From: Actinomycetota bacterium
GTDB taxonomy: Bacteria; Actinomycetota; Actinomycetes; Actinomycetales; Dermatophilaceae
Length of the DNA stretch: 64,000 bases
Direction of reading: 5' to 3'
Assembly: GCA_020160805.1 (NCBI GenBank)
Contig: JAIUPO010000012.1
Location: forward strand, 1 to 64,000
In this document: positions 28,358 through 36,792 of the stretch, piece after piece
Layout of the letters: the number at the start of each line of letters is the position of its first letter
Numbering within the stretch: the first letter of the stretch is position 1
Position numbers and translations under genes: made by a program
Notes under the pieces: model-generated
Databases searched by the model: none
Seen by the model: only the letters and a program-made list of their open reading frames with translations
What the model was told of the DNA's origin: nothing

Positions 28358-29014
28358 ATGTCTCGCAAGACTTTTGCCCGCCGCACCAGCCTGACCATCG
28401 CGGCCGCCCTCGCGGTTTGTGGGCTCGCCGCCACGACCACGAGCGCGACGGCCGCGCCAGCCGAGGGAGCGAAGCCGGCGTGGAATATCCCGGATGTCTC
28501 GCCGAAGCCCTATCAGCGAGTCGGCAAGGTCACCCCCTTCTTCGACCTCGGCAACTACGACAACATCTCGCCCTCCGGTGCGCACTGGTGCCAGGCCGAG
28601 GGCCGCGACGGCAAGATGGGCACGATCGCCGGCCGGATGTGGATGTTCGTCGAGGACTACACCACCGATGCCGAATCCCTCTACAAGAACGACGCGACGA
28701 TCACCGTCAGCGGTTGGGCTAATGGCCAGAAGGCCTTCAACAAGTTCGCCAGCGACGACCTGTTCTGCACCTGGCAGACTCCGCAGACCCGCCTGACCTG
28801 GGGCGAGAAGAACCCGCAGCGCTACTGGCTCTCGACGTCCGGCAAGGTCAACACGAAATACCAAGTAACCGGCGCCGTCCGCGTCGGCGACATGATCGTC
28901 TCGGTCACCGCCGGCTCCACCGATGCGGCCACGGCCCGCGAGATGGCGACCCGGATGACCGTGGCCGTCGAGCGCAACCTGCGCGCCACCGACCTGGTCC
29001 GCATCGCCTCCTGA
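28358..29014 (+). CDS. Secreted protein of unknown function
   Basis: A 218-aa protein with a signal peptide (about 1-33, ending SATAAPA) and a mature domain containing two cysteines (HWCQAEG and LFCTWQT) that could form a disulfide. The C-terminal part, VRVGDMIVSVTAGSTDAATA then MATRMTVAVERNL, resembles PknH-type extracellular sensor domains, but the match is weak. The ATG at 28358 follows GGGAG. An in-frame ATG 45 bp upstream is less likely because it would delay the signal peptide. Confidence 0.75.
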   Translation: MSRKTFARRTSLTIAAALAVCGLAATTTSATAAPAEGAKPAWNIPDVSPKPYQRVGKVTPFFDLGNYDNISPSGAHWCQAEGRDGKMGTIAGRMWMFVEDYTTDAESLYKNDATITVSGWANGQKAFNKFASDDLFCTWQTPQTRLTWGEKNPQRYWLSTSGKVNTKYQVTGAVRVGDMIVSVTAGSTDAATAREMATRMTVAVERNLRATDLVRIAS

Positions 29015-29025
29015 CCCGCACAGCC

Positions 29026-29066
29026 GTATGCCGCCCGCACCCGCAGGGGTGGTGCGGGCGGCATAC
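29026..29066. terminator. 16-bp perfect hairpin built from an inverted octamer pair
   Basis: GTATGCCGCCCGCACC (29026-29041) pairs exactly with GGTGCGGGCGGCATAC (29051-29066). Each arm begins or ends with the over-represented GTATGCCG octamer. It follows the secreted protein gene by 11 bp and probably ends its transcript. Confidence 0.8.
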
Positions 29067-29083
29067 GCACCGTCCGTCACTCC

Positions 29084-29166
29084 TTTCTCTCCGGATGCCG
29101 AAACCTTGCGCTTCACCCCCGCTAGAAAGCGCTCCGAACCTCAGGTTTCCGGCATCCGGAGAGAAA
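29084..29166. terminator. Second long hairpin, 22-bp arms with one bulge
   Basis: TTTCTCTCCGGATGCC plus GAAACC pairs with GGTTTCCGGCATCCGG plus AGAGAA... over 22 bp with a single bulged base and a 38-nt loop. The arm shares GATGCCGGAAACC with the hairpin after tRNA-Leu (8221-8233). It is likely a terminator between the secreted protein gene and alr, or a mobile hairpin. Confidence 0.7.
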
Positions 29167-29223
29167 TGGGGGACCAGCGCCCAGCCCCTCCGCCCGCATA
29201 CGGGGCGGGGCCGCCGCCCGACC

Positions 29224-29229
29224 TAGACT
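29224..29229 (+). promoter_or_regulatory. -10 box upstream of alr
   Basis: TAGACT lies 9 nt before the alr ATG and no Shine-Dalgarno sequence is seen. It would drive the whole alr to GH3 operon. Confidence 0.45.
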
Positions 29230-29238
29230 GAAGCCCTC

Positions 29239-30429
29239 ATGGATCACAGTGCAGAGGCGGGCTCTGGCGCCCGCAGCGAGTTCTTGGCCCCCGCCGGCGT
29301 CTCCGGGTGGATCGAGGTCGACCTCGGAGCTATCGCCGCCAATGTGCGCGAGTTGAAGCGCCGTGCCGGATCGGCCGATCTGATGGCCGTGGTCAAGGCT
29401 GATGGTTATGGTCACGGCGCCTACCCAGCCGCCCGCGCCGCGCTCGCCGGAGGAGCGAGCAGCATCGGCGTGGCCCAACTGACCGAGGCGCTCGCGGTGC
29501 GGGCCGCCGGCATCAAGGCGCCCATGCTCACCTGGCTCTATGTCCCGGGCGCCGACTTCGCCGCCGCGCTGCTGGCCGATATCGACCTTGCCGTCTCGAC
29601 GGATTGGGCGCTCGCGGAAGTCATCGCGGCGGTGCGCAGCACTGGCAAGCCGGCCCGCATACATCTGAAGGTCGACACCGGCCTCGCCCGCAATGGCGCC
29701 TTCGGCGCCGACTGGAGCGCCCTTGTCGCGCAGGCAGCCGCCGCGGCGGCCGAGGGAGCGATCGAGATCGTCGGGGTCTGGTCGCATTTCGCGTATGCGG
29801 ACGCGCCCGAGCACCCCACTGTGCGGGCTCAGCAGGAGGTCTTCGAGGCCGCGGCTGCCGAGGTCGAGCGGGCCGGCATCCGGGGCTTCCAGCGCCACCT
29901 CGCGAACTCGGCGGCCACCTTGACCAACCCCTCAGCGCATTACGATCTCGTGCGCCCGGGGCTGGCGATCTATGGTTTGTCCCCGACCCCCGACATCGCG
30001 ACGAGCGCCGAGTTCGGCCTGCGCGAGGCGATGCGCGTGGTCTCGCGCGTGGCCAATGTCAAGACGGTCCCGGCCGGCCAAGGGGTCAGCTATGGCCACA
30101 CCTATGTCACCGATCGCGAAACGCGAATTGGGCTGGTGCCCATGGGGTATGCCGATGGCCTCCCGCGCTCTGGCTCCAACGCCGGCCCCGCGCTGCTCGG
30201 GGAGCGCCGCCTGACCATCGCCGGACGCGTCTGCATGGATCAGGTCATGCTCGATCTCGGTCCGGAGTCCCCGGCCGTGGCCGGTGACGAAGTCGTCCTC
30301 GTGGGCTCGGCGGCAGCGGGCGAGCCGACGGCCGAGGACTGGGCGGTCGCCACCGGCACGATTTCCTACGAAATCGTCACGCGGATGAGCACTCGCCTGC
30401 CGCGCTACTACCGCTCTGAGACGGCCTGA
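29239..30429 (+). CDS. alr: Alanine racemase
   Basis: A 396-aa PLP enzyme converting L-Ala to D-Ala for peptidoglycan. The PLP lysine is in MAVVKADGYGHGAYPAA. HLKVDTGLARNG, SHFAYADAPEHP and the second-subunit region GVSYGHTYVTD with the catalytic Tyr are present, as is RVCMDQVMLDL. It opens a seven-gene run in which every junction overlaps or touches, as in Rv3423c-Rv3419c. Confidence 0.96.
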   Translation: MDHSAEAGSGARSEFLAPAGVSGWIEVDLGAIAANVRELKRRAGSADLMAVVKADGYGHGAYPAARAALAGGASSIGVAQLTEALAVRAAGIKAPMLTWLYVPGADFAAALLADIDLAVSTDWALAEVIAAVRSTGKPARIHLKVDTGLARNGAFGADWSALVAQAAAAAAEGAIEIVGVWSHFAYADAPEHPTVRAQQEVFEAAAAEVERAGIRGFQRHLANSAATLTNPSAHYDLVRPGLAIYGLSPTPDIATSAEFGLREAMRVVSRVANVKTVPAGQGVSYGHTYVTDRETRIGLVPMGYADGLPRSGSNAGPALLGERRLTIAGRVCMDQVMLDLGPESPAVAGDEVVLVGSAAAGEPTAEDWAVATGTISYEIVTRMSTRLPRYYRSETA

Positions 30430-31601
30430 TGGCGAGTCGACGCCTCACCGCGGCCACGATCGGAGCCGCCGCGACCGCCGCAGCGATCAGCGCCACGGGA
30501 GCAGCGGCCCGGCAGGCCACGAACCGCCGTCTGCGGCTAGATGGCCTCGAGGCGGCCGAGGTCGGCGCAGCCCATCCGTTCGAGTGGGTGGCCGGCCAGG
30601 AACTCACGGTGACAACCGACGATGGCGCGGCCTTGCATGTCGAGATCGACGAACCCGATGGCTGGCAGGGTGGCCCCACCATCGTTTTCACCCACGGCTA
30701 CTGCCTCGCGCTCGGCTCCTGGATCCACCAGCGCCGGGCCGTCACGCGCGCCGGCTTTCGGGTTGTCGCGTGGGATCAGCGCGGTCACGGACGCTCGGGC
30801 AATGGCACGCAGCAGCCGCCGACCATCGAGCGGCTGGGAGCCGATCTCGCGGCGGTGCTTGAGGTGTGTGTCCCGACCGGACCGATCGTCCTGATCGGTC
30901 ACTCCATGGGCGGTATGACGATGATGGCTCTCGCCGAGCACGACCCGGTCCTCGTCCGAGAGCGGGTCATCGGCGCGGCTTTTGTCGCCACCTCGGCCGG
31001 TGGCGGCGGTCTGGTTTCACTCGGTTTCGGTCGCTTCCTCGGCACGGCCCTGCTGCGCATGGGCCCCGGTGTCCTCGCGAATATCGCTGCGCGCCAACGG
31101 CTCTGGAAGGCCGCGCGGCGCCTAGGGCGGGACGTCGAGTCCTATCTGGTCGAGCGATTCTCGTTCGCCTCGCCGGTCTCGCAGGAGACGGTTCGCTTCG
31201 CAGCGGACATGCTGCTCGCCACCGATCTGACCGTCGTCGGGTCCTTCCTGCCCGCGCTGGAGGCGCACGACAAGCGGGATGCCCTGCCGATCTTTGGCCA
31301 CACCGAGGCCCTGGTCCTCAACGGCGAGGGCGATGTCCTGACCCCGCCGGATCACAGCACGGCGATCGTCGAGGTCCTCCCGGGCAGTGAGCATGTGGTC
31401 ATCACCGAAGCCGGCCACCTCGTCATGCTGGAGCACCCGGCGCTCGTTGATGCGCAGATTCTCGCTCTCATCGATCGCGCGATCGCCTCCGCCGCGGTGG
31501 GCGCGCCCCAGACCCGCCGGATCCTGCGTCAGGTCACCGATGTGGCCCGGCGCAAGGCCGTCGCGAGCCGACGGGCCAAGCGCGTCAAGGAGCGGGTATG
31601 A
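30429..31601 (+). CDS. Alpha/beta hydrolase
   Basis: A 390-aa protein. An N-terminal Ala-rich hydrophobic segment (about 5-30) may anchor it. The hydrolase fold shows the oxyanion-loop HGYCLALGSW, VAWDQRGHGRSG, the nucleophile elbow IGHSMGGMTMMAL with Ser, a late Asp in NGEGDVLTPP and a His in EAGHLVMLEHP. This is a complete Ser-Asp-His triad. The substrate is unknown. The gene sits between alr and tsaE in many actinobacteria. ATG overlaps the alr stop. Confidence 0.88.
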   Translation: MASRRLTAATIGAAATAAAISATGAAARQATNRRLRLDGLEAAEVGAAHPFEWVAGQELTVTTDDGAALHVEIDEPDGWQGGPTIVFTHGYCLALGSWIHQRRAVTRAGFRVVAWDQRGHGRSGNGTQQPPTIERLGADLAAVLEVCVPTGPIVLIGHSMGGMTMMALAEHDPVLVRERVIGAAFVATSAGGGGLVSLGFGRFLGTALLRMGPGVLANIAARQRLWKAARRLGRDVESYLVERFSFASPVSQETVRFAADMLLATDLTVVGSFLPALEAHDKRDALPIFGHTEALVLNGEGDVLTPPDHSTAIVEVLPGSEHVVITEAGHLVMLEHPALVDAQILALIDRAIASAAVGAPQTRRILRQVTDVARRKAVASRRAKRVKERV

Positions 31602-32104
31602 CGGCCGCTCGCGCCCTGCAGGTCAGCCTCGCCACCGCCGACGACACGGCGGAGTTTGGGCAGGCTCTCGCCACGCTGCTGCGGGCCGGTGATTTGGTCA
31701 TCCTTGCGGGGGATCTCGGGGCCGGCAAGACCACCTTGACCCAAGGCATCGCTGCCGGATTGGGGGTCCGCGGTCCGATTACCTCCCCGACCTTCGTCAT
31801 CGCGCGCGTCCATCCGTCGCTGCGTGGCGGACCGGACTTGGTGCATGTCGATGCCTACCGGCTCGGCTCCTTCACGGAACTGGACGATATGGATCTCGAC
31901 ACCGAAATTGAGAGCGCGGTGACGATCGTCGAATGGGGCGAAGGCATGGCCGAGGAACTCATGGATTCACATCTGCTCATCCGACTCACAGCGGACCCAG
32001 AAACCGAGACGAGGCTGGTGCAGGTGATGCCGAAGGGCCCGCGCTGGTCCAGCCCAGCCACGCGAGCTGTGCTGGCCGCCCTGCTGGAGGACGAGGATGA
32101 GTGA
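31598..32104 (+). CDS. tsaE: tRNA t6A synthesis ATPase TsaE
   Basis: A 168-aa P-loop ATPase needed for threonylcarbamoylation of A37 in ANN-decoding tRNAs. The Walker A GDLGAGKTTLTQG is followed by GPITSPTFVIARVH and HVDAYRLGSF. It overlaps both neighbours, with tsaB next, so the t6A genes are expressed together. Confidence 0.95.
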   Translation: MTAARALQVSLATADDTAEFGQALATLLRAGDLVILAGDLGAGKTTLTQGIAAGLGVRGPITSPTFVIARVHPSLRGGPDLVHVDAYRLGSFTELDDMDLDTEIESAVTIVEWGEGMAEELMDSHLLIRLTADPETETRLVQVMPKGPRWSSPATRAVLAALLEDEDE

Positions 32105-32777
32105 GGTGATCATTCTCGCGTTCGACACCTCGACCTCGGCCATCACGGCCGCGGTCCACGATGGCTCCCGAATCCTCGCGGAGGCGGCCGTGATAGACAC
32201 CAGGCGGCATACCGAAGCCCTTGCGCCGATGGTCGAAAAGTCATTGCAGGAGTGTGGACTTCGCCCTGCGGACCTGACGCACATCGCGGTCGGCATCGGC
32301 CCGGGACCCTTCACCGGACTGCGCGTCGGGATCGTCACCGCGGTGACGATGGGCTATGCCCTGGGCGTCCCGGTCCACGGCATCTGCTCCCTTGATGCGC
32401 TCGCGGCTCAGGCGGTCGGCGACGTGGATGGGGAGTTGCTGGTCGCCTCAGACGCCCGCCGCAAGGAGGTCTACTGGGCTCGCTATGTCAGCGCCGATGG
32501 CAGTGCCATGCGCACCAGCGAGCCGGCTGTGAACCATCCCCTGGACCTGCCAGAAGAGGTTCGCGCCTTGCCCACGGTGGGCCGCGGTCCGGTCCTTTAT
32601 CCCGAGCATTTCCGCAACCCGCGCCCGATCCTCGACGTGCGGGCGGGCGCCATCGCCGACCTGGCGGCGCTGGAGATCGGGAGCGGACGCCATACCGACG
32701 CCGTGCCGATGTATTTGCGCCGCCCGGACGCGCAAGAGCCCGGCGCACCGAAGCCGACCCTGGCGGGTGGCCGGTGA
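32097..32777 (+). CDS. tsaB: tRNA t6A synthesis protein TsaB
   Basis: A 226-aa ASKHA-fold protein without its own full catalytic site. It binds TsaD and TsaE. Typical stretches are ILAFDTSTSAITAAV, HIAVGIGPGPFTGLRVGI and VASDARRKEVYWARY. It overlaps tsaE by 8 bp and rimI by 4 bp. Confidence 0.95.
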   Translation: MSEVIILAFDTSTSAITAAVHDGSRILAEAAVIDTRRHTEALAPMVEKSLQECGLRPADLTHIAVGIGPGPFTGLRVGIVTAVTMGYALGVPVHGICSLDALAAQAVGDVDGELLVASDARRKEVYWARYVSADGSAMRTSEPAVNHPLDLPEEVRALPTVGRGPVLYPEHFRNPRPILDVRAGAIADLAALEIGSGRHTDAVPMYLRRPDAQEPGAPKPTLAGGR

Positions 32778-33250
32778 TGGCGGCCGTCCTACGCGATCTC
32801 CGATGGCCCGATCTGCCGCAGGTGGAGGCGATCGAAGCAGCTGTCTTCCCGGACGATGCGTGGACCTCGGCGTCCTGGTGGGCCGAACTCGCGGCCCGGC
32901 CCAGGCGGGAGTATGTCGTCGTGGACGACGGCGGGCAGGTGCTGGGTTATGCCGGGCTCGACCACGCAGGAGCGACTAGCGACATCATGACCATCGCCCT
33001 CCACCCGGCTTCCCGAGGGCGCGGACTCGGGCGAATCCTGTTGCAGGAGTGTGAGGCTCGCGCGATTGCGCGTGGCGCCACGGCCATGCTGCTTGAGGTC
33101 CGAGCCGACAACGCCGCGGCGATCGGCCTGTATGCCGCGGGCGGCTATGCCGTGATCCAGACCCGACGTCGCTACTACCAACCGGGCGATGTCGATGCTC
33201 TGGTGATGCGACGGCACCTGACCACGAACGAGCAGGAGGTCGGCGCATGA
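32774..33250 (+). CDS. rimI: Ribosomal protein alanine N-acetyltransferase, RimI type
   Basis: A 158-aa GNAT acetyltransferase. The acetyl-CoA loop is [18 protein letters not shown], followed by [20 protein letters not shown]. RimI acetylates the N-terminus of ribosomal protein S18 and related targets. The start is either GTG 32774 (GTGA overlap with tsaB) or ATG 32777. It is encoded between tsaB and tsaD as is usual in actinobacteria. Confidence 0.9.
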   Translation: MMAAVLRDLRWPDLPQVEAIEAAVFPDDAWTSASWWAELAARPRREYVVVDDGGQVLGYAGLDHAGATSDIMTIALHPASRGRGLGRILLQECEARAIARGATAMLLEVRADNAAAIGLYAAGGYAVIQTRRRYYQPGDVDALVMRRHLTTNEQEVGA

Positions 33251-34293
33251 GTCGCGACGAACCCTTGGTGCTCGGCATTGAGACCTCGTGTGACGAAACC
33301 GGGGTCGGCATCGTGCGCGGCGAGACGCTGCTCGTGGACGCCATCGCCAGCAGTGTCGACTTGCACGCGCGCTTCGGTGGTGTCGTGCCCGAAGTCGCCA
33401 GCCGCGCGCACCTCGAAGCAATGGTTCCGACGATCCAGCGGGCGTGCGATCAGGCAGGGATCGCGCTGCGCGATGTCGACGCCATCGCGGTCACCAGCGG
33501 GCCTGGGCTGGCCGGGACGCTCATGGTCGGCGTCGCCGCCGCCAAGGCACTCGCCCTCTCGCTCGGCAAGCCGTTGTATGGCGTCAACCACCTCGCCGCA
33601 CACGTCGCCGTCGACATCGTCGAGCACGGTCCGCTACCGGAACCCGTTCTCGCGCTGCTGGTTTCGGGTGGTCACTCGTCTCTCCTTCTCGTCCCGGATG
33701 TCACGCAAGATGTCCGCTCGCTGGGTTCGACGATCGACGATGCCGCGGGGGAGGCCTTCGACAAGGTGGCCCGCGTCCTGGGGCTGCCGTTCCCAGGGGG
33801 TCCGCATATCGACCGGGCCGCCCGTGATGGCCAGATCGCCATTGACTTCCCGCGGGGATTAACCAGTGGGCGCGATATGGAGCGCCACCGCTTCGACTTC
33901 TCGTTCTCGGGATTGAAGACGGCTGTCTCACGCTGGGTCGAGGGCCAGCGGGCCGCGGGCGCCGAGATCTCGGTGCCGGATGTCGCGGCGTCCTTCCAGG
34001 AGGCCGTCGTCGACGTGCTGACCCGCAAGGCGATTCTCGCGTGCCAGGACAATGGTGTGGAGCATCTGCAGATCGGCGGTGGCGTAGCGGCGAACTCGCG
34101 GCTTCGCGCGATGGCGCAGGCACGGTGCGACAGTGCGGGAATTGCTCTTCGCGTGCCACGCCCGGGGCTGTGCACGGACAATGGCGCGATGGTCGCGGCG
34201 CTCGGTGCCCAACTCGTGGCCAAGGGTCGCGAACCCTCCGCCCTGGACCTCCCGGCCGACTCGTCCATGCCCGTCACCGAGGTGACCGCATGA
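33247..34293 (+). CDS. tsaD: tRNA N6-adenosine threonylcarbamoyltransferase
   Basis: A 348-aa catalytic subunit of t6A synthesis. It has [15 protein letters not shown] at the N-terminus, the metal-binding NHLAAHV pair of histidines, [24 protein letters not shown] and [10 protein letters not shown], and a late metal Asp in [13 protein letters not shown]. The frame contains a TTA codon at 33859 (GLTSGR), one of two seen in the window. It overlaps rimI and the GH3 gene by 4 bp each. Confidence 0.97.
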   Translation: MSRDEPLVLGIETSCDETGVGIVRGETLLVDAIASSVDLHARFGGVVPEVASRAHLEAMVPTIQRACDQAGIALRDVDAIAVTSGPGLAGTLMVGVAAAKALALSLGKPLYGVNHLAAHVAVDIVEHGPLPEPVLALLVSGGHSSLLLVPDVTQDVRSLGSTIDDAAGEAFDKVARVLGLPFPGGPHIDRAARDGQIAIDFPRGLTSGRDMERHRFDFSFSGLKTAVSRWVEGQRAAGAEISVPDVAASFQEAVVDVLTRKAILACQDNGVEHLQIGGGVAANSRLRAMAQARCDSAGIALRVPRPGLCTDNGAMVAALGAQLVAKGREPSALDLPADSSMPVTEVTA

Positions 34294-35513
34294 GCCATCG
34301 ATCTCGCGCGGTCCTCGCAATCGCTTGTGGGGCAACCTTTTTGGCGTCGTGCACATCGACCGGTGGTGCAAGCACCTCTAAGTCGACGACCGCCTCCACA
34401 GGCGCGACGGGCTCAAGCTCGTCGACCCAGTCGACAACGGCCAGCGAGTCGCCATCGGCGACCACCGATCCGGCGCAGACCTGCGCCACCCGCATCGCCG
34501 ACAGCTTGTCGCCATCCGAGCAGGCAGCGCAGCTGCTCATGGTGGGCATGATGTCGGACGCAGGCGTGGACTCGGTCACCGATGCGGTCTCGCGGTCCGG
34601 GGTCGGCGGCGTGATCTTGCTCGGCGGCTGGAACGGCAAGAGTGCGGTCTCGGCGGCGACGAAGCAGCTCGATGCCCTCGCGCAGGGTCCCGGTCTGTTT
34701 CTGGCGGCCGACCAGGAGGGCGGGCAGGTGCAGCAGCTCAAGGGCGCCGGCTTCAGCACGATTCCCTCCGCGCAGAACCAAGCCGCCATGGCGTCTGACC
34801 TGCGGGCCGCCGCCACCACCTGGGGAGCGGAGCTGCGGGCGGCGGGCATCAATGTCAATCTCGCCCCGGACGCCGACACCGTGCCCGCTGACATCGGGAC
34901 GGCCAATGGGCCGATCGGTCGCTACCACCGGGAGTATGGCGCCACCCCCGAGGCCGTGATTCCCCCGATGACCGCTTTCCTCAAGGGTATGCAGGATGCC
35001 GGCGTGATGACTTCGGTGAAGCACTTCCCGGGAATCGGCCGGATCTCCGGCAACACCGACACGGCCTCGACCGGCATCTCGGACACCACGGCGACCGTCG
35101 ATGACCCGCATCTGAAGCCCTTCGTGGCGGGGATCGAGGCCGGCAGCGATTTCGTCATGATCTCCTCGGCCTACTACCCGAAGATCGCTGCGGCCCAAGC
35201 ACTTTTCGCTCCGGAGATCGTGACGGATCTGCTGCGCGGCGACCTGGGATTCAAGGGTGTGGTCATCACCGATGATGTCGGCGCTGCAGCGGCCGTGCGC
35301 GATGTGCCTGTGGGCGACCGGGCCACGCGATTCATCGCGGCCGGTGGCGATGTCGTGCTGACGGCTGTTCCTGCCGATGTCCCGGTAATGGTCAAGGCGA
35401 TCACCAGCAAGGCGGCGAACGATCCGGTCTTCGCCGAGCAAACACGCGATGCCCTGATCCGAGTGCTGACGCTGAAGGCGCGTCGGGCGCTATTGAACTG
35501 TACGGGCGGGTGA
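34290..35513 (+). CDS. GH3 family lipoprotein (NagZ/LpqI-like)
   Basis: A 407-aa lipoprotein. The lipobox LASC places the lipidated Cys near residue 21, followed by a Ser/Thr-rich linker to about residue 65. The GH3 catalytic domain has [30 protein letters not shown] and the nucleophile region [12 protein letters not shown]. Members such as LpqI release N-acetylglucosamine from cell-wall fragments. The Asp-Ser-His acid/base motif of NagZ is absent here. ATGA overlap with tsaD places it last in the alr operon. Confidence 0.88.
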   Translation: MSHRSRAVLAIACGATFLASCTSTGGASTSKSTTASTGATGSSSSTQSTTASESPSATTDPAQTCATRIADSLSPSEQAAQLLMVGMMSDAGVDSVTDAVSRSGVGGVILLGGWNGKSAVSAATKQLDALAQGPGLFLAADQEGGQVQQLKGAGFSTIPSAQNQAAMASDLRAAATTWGAELRAAGINVNLAPDADTVPADIGTANGPIGRYHREYGATPEAVIPPMTAFLKGMQDAGVMTSVKHFPGIGRISGNTDTASTGISDTTATVDDPHLKPFVAGIEAGSDFVMISSAYYPKIAAAQALFAPEIVTDLLRGDLGFKGVVITDDVGAAAAVRDVPVGDRATRFIAAGGDVVLTAVPADVPVMVKAITSKAANDPVFAEQTRDALIRVLTLKARRALLNCTGG

Positions 35514-35586
35514 CCGCTTCAGAGCGACGTGGCGGCCGGTGACGCGCGAACCACACAGACCGTGGTTACGAACTTCGTGGGGCGAC

Positions 35587-36753
35587 TCAGGAGCAGGACG
35601 TCATACCCCGTTGGGTCTTCAGCGTCAGGATGCGCAGGACGGCCGCATCCAGGCGCGCCTTAAAGTTCGGGTTTGTCGCTCGCGCCGACCGGATCGCCGA
35701 AATCATCGTGGGGACGTCCGAGGCGTTCGCCGTCAGGATGATGTCGCCGCCGGAGTTGATGAAACGCACCGCCCTGTCACCCGGTGAAATCGTTTGCACA
35801 GCAACCGCATTGCCGATGTCGTCACTGATGACCACGCCCTGGTAGCCAAGCTGGCCACGCAGTAGTCCGGTGATGATCGTTGGGGAGAAGGCGGCATGGC
35901 GCTTCGCATCGATCAGCGAGTACTTCGCATTGCTGATCATGACGAAGTCGCCCCCCGCGGCGATCCCGGCCTTGAAGGGATTGAGATAGTGCGAGGTCGC
36001 GCTCGTCGCGGTGTCGGTGATCCCGGTGTCCGAGGTGTCGGTGTTGTTGGTGATCCGGCCGAGCCCCGGGAAGTGCTTGATCGTCGCGGCGATGCCGCCG
36101 GCGTGCATCCCGGCGACCGCGGCTGAGACATCCGCTGAGACGCGGTCAGGCGCATAGTCGTAGTTGCGGAGGTAATAGCCGATCGGCCGGTTATAGGGCA
36201 TGAAGTCCTTGTTCACGGTGTCGGCGACCGGGGCGAGATTGACATTGACGCCGGCGGCGCGCAGTTGAGCGGCCCAGCTTGCGGTCAGGCGCTGGATCGT
36301 CGCCGTGCTGTAGTGACTGCCTTGGTAATAGGCGCTCGGGATCGTCGAGAAACCGCTGCCCTGGACTTGCTGAACATAGCCACCCTCCTGGTCGGCGGCG
36401 ATCGCCATCTTGACGCGGGAGTCGGCGAAGGTCGCGGCATGGGCCGTCGCCGACGCGGTCACGCTCACGCCATTGTGGAAGCCGCCCAGCAGGACCACAC
36501 CCCCCGGCCGGTAGGTCCGCAGGTAGGGATCGACGGCCCGCGGGTTGTCCGCATACATCCCCACCCAGATCAGCTGTCCGATGCGGACGCTCGTCGGCAG
36601 ATCCATAGTGAGCTGCTGCACACACGTGCGCTGGGCGGCGGTCAAAGCGGATGCAGGAGAGGCGATTTCGGCGCGCTGAGCCGCGGCTGGCGAGCCGCTC
36701 ACGGCGAGCGCCAGGCCCATTGTCGCGATGGCGGCCCTGGCGATTCTCGGCAT
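35587..36753 (-). CDS. GH3 family secreted glycosidase (NagZ/LpqI-like)
   Basis: A 388-aa paralogue of the adjacent GH3 lipoprotein, convergent with it across 73 bp. It has a signal peptide (about 1-25, ending SPAAAQ) without a lipobox Cys. The domain motifs are MAIAADQEGGYVQQV, IKHFPGLGRITNNTDT and VVISDDIGNAVA. It too lacks the NagZ DSH motif. One enzyme would be membrane-tethered and the other free outside the membrane, suggesting divided roles in wall recycling. Confidence 0.87.
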   Translation of the reverse strand: MPRIARAAIATMGLALAVSGSPAAAQRAEIASPASALTAAQRTCVQQLTMDLPTSVRIGQLIWVGMYADNPRAVDPYLRTYRPGGVVLLGGFHNGVSVTASATAHAATFADSRVKMAIAADQEGGYVQQVQGSGFSTIPSAYYQGSHYSTATIQRLTASWAAQLRAAGVNVNLAPVADTVNKDFMPYNRPIGYYLRNYDYAPDRVSADVSAAVAGMHAGGIAATIKHFPGLGRITNNTDTSDTGITDTATSATSHYLNPFKAGIAAGGDFVMISNAKYSLIDAKRHAAFSPTIITGLLRGQLGYQGVVISDDIGNAVAVQTISPGDRAVRFINSGGDIILTANASDVPTMISAIRSARATNPNFKARLDAAVLRILTLKTQRGMTSCS

Positions 36754-36759
36754 TCTCGC

Positions 36760-36765
36760 ACCATA
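36760..36765 (-). promoter_or_regulatory. -10 box, leaderless start of secreted GH3 gene
   Basis: On the minus strand TATGGT lies 6 nt before the ATG at 36753. The divergent nucleoside hydrolase has its own -10 only 14 bp away. Confidence 0.45.
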
Positions 36766-36778
36766 CTCCGGCAGCCCG

Positions 36779-36784
36779 TAGCAT
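36779..36784 (+). promoter_or_regulatory. -10 box, leaderless start of nucleoside hydrolase
   Basis: TAGCAT lies 8 nt before the ATG at 36793. The whole divergent gap is 39 bp, so the two promoters must overlap. Confidence 0.4.
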
Positions 36785-36792
36785 CCCCGGAC

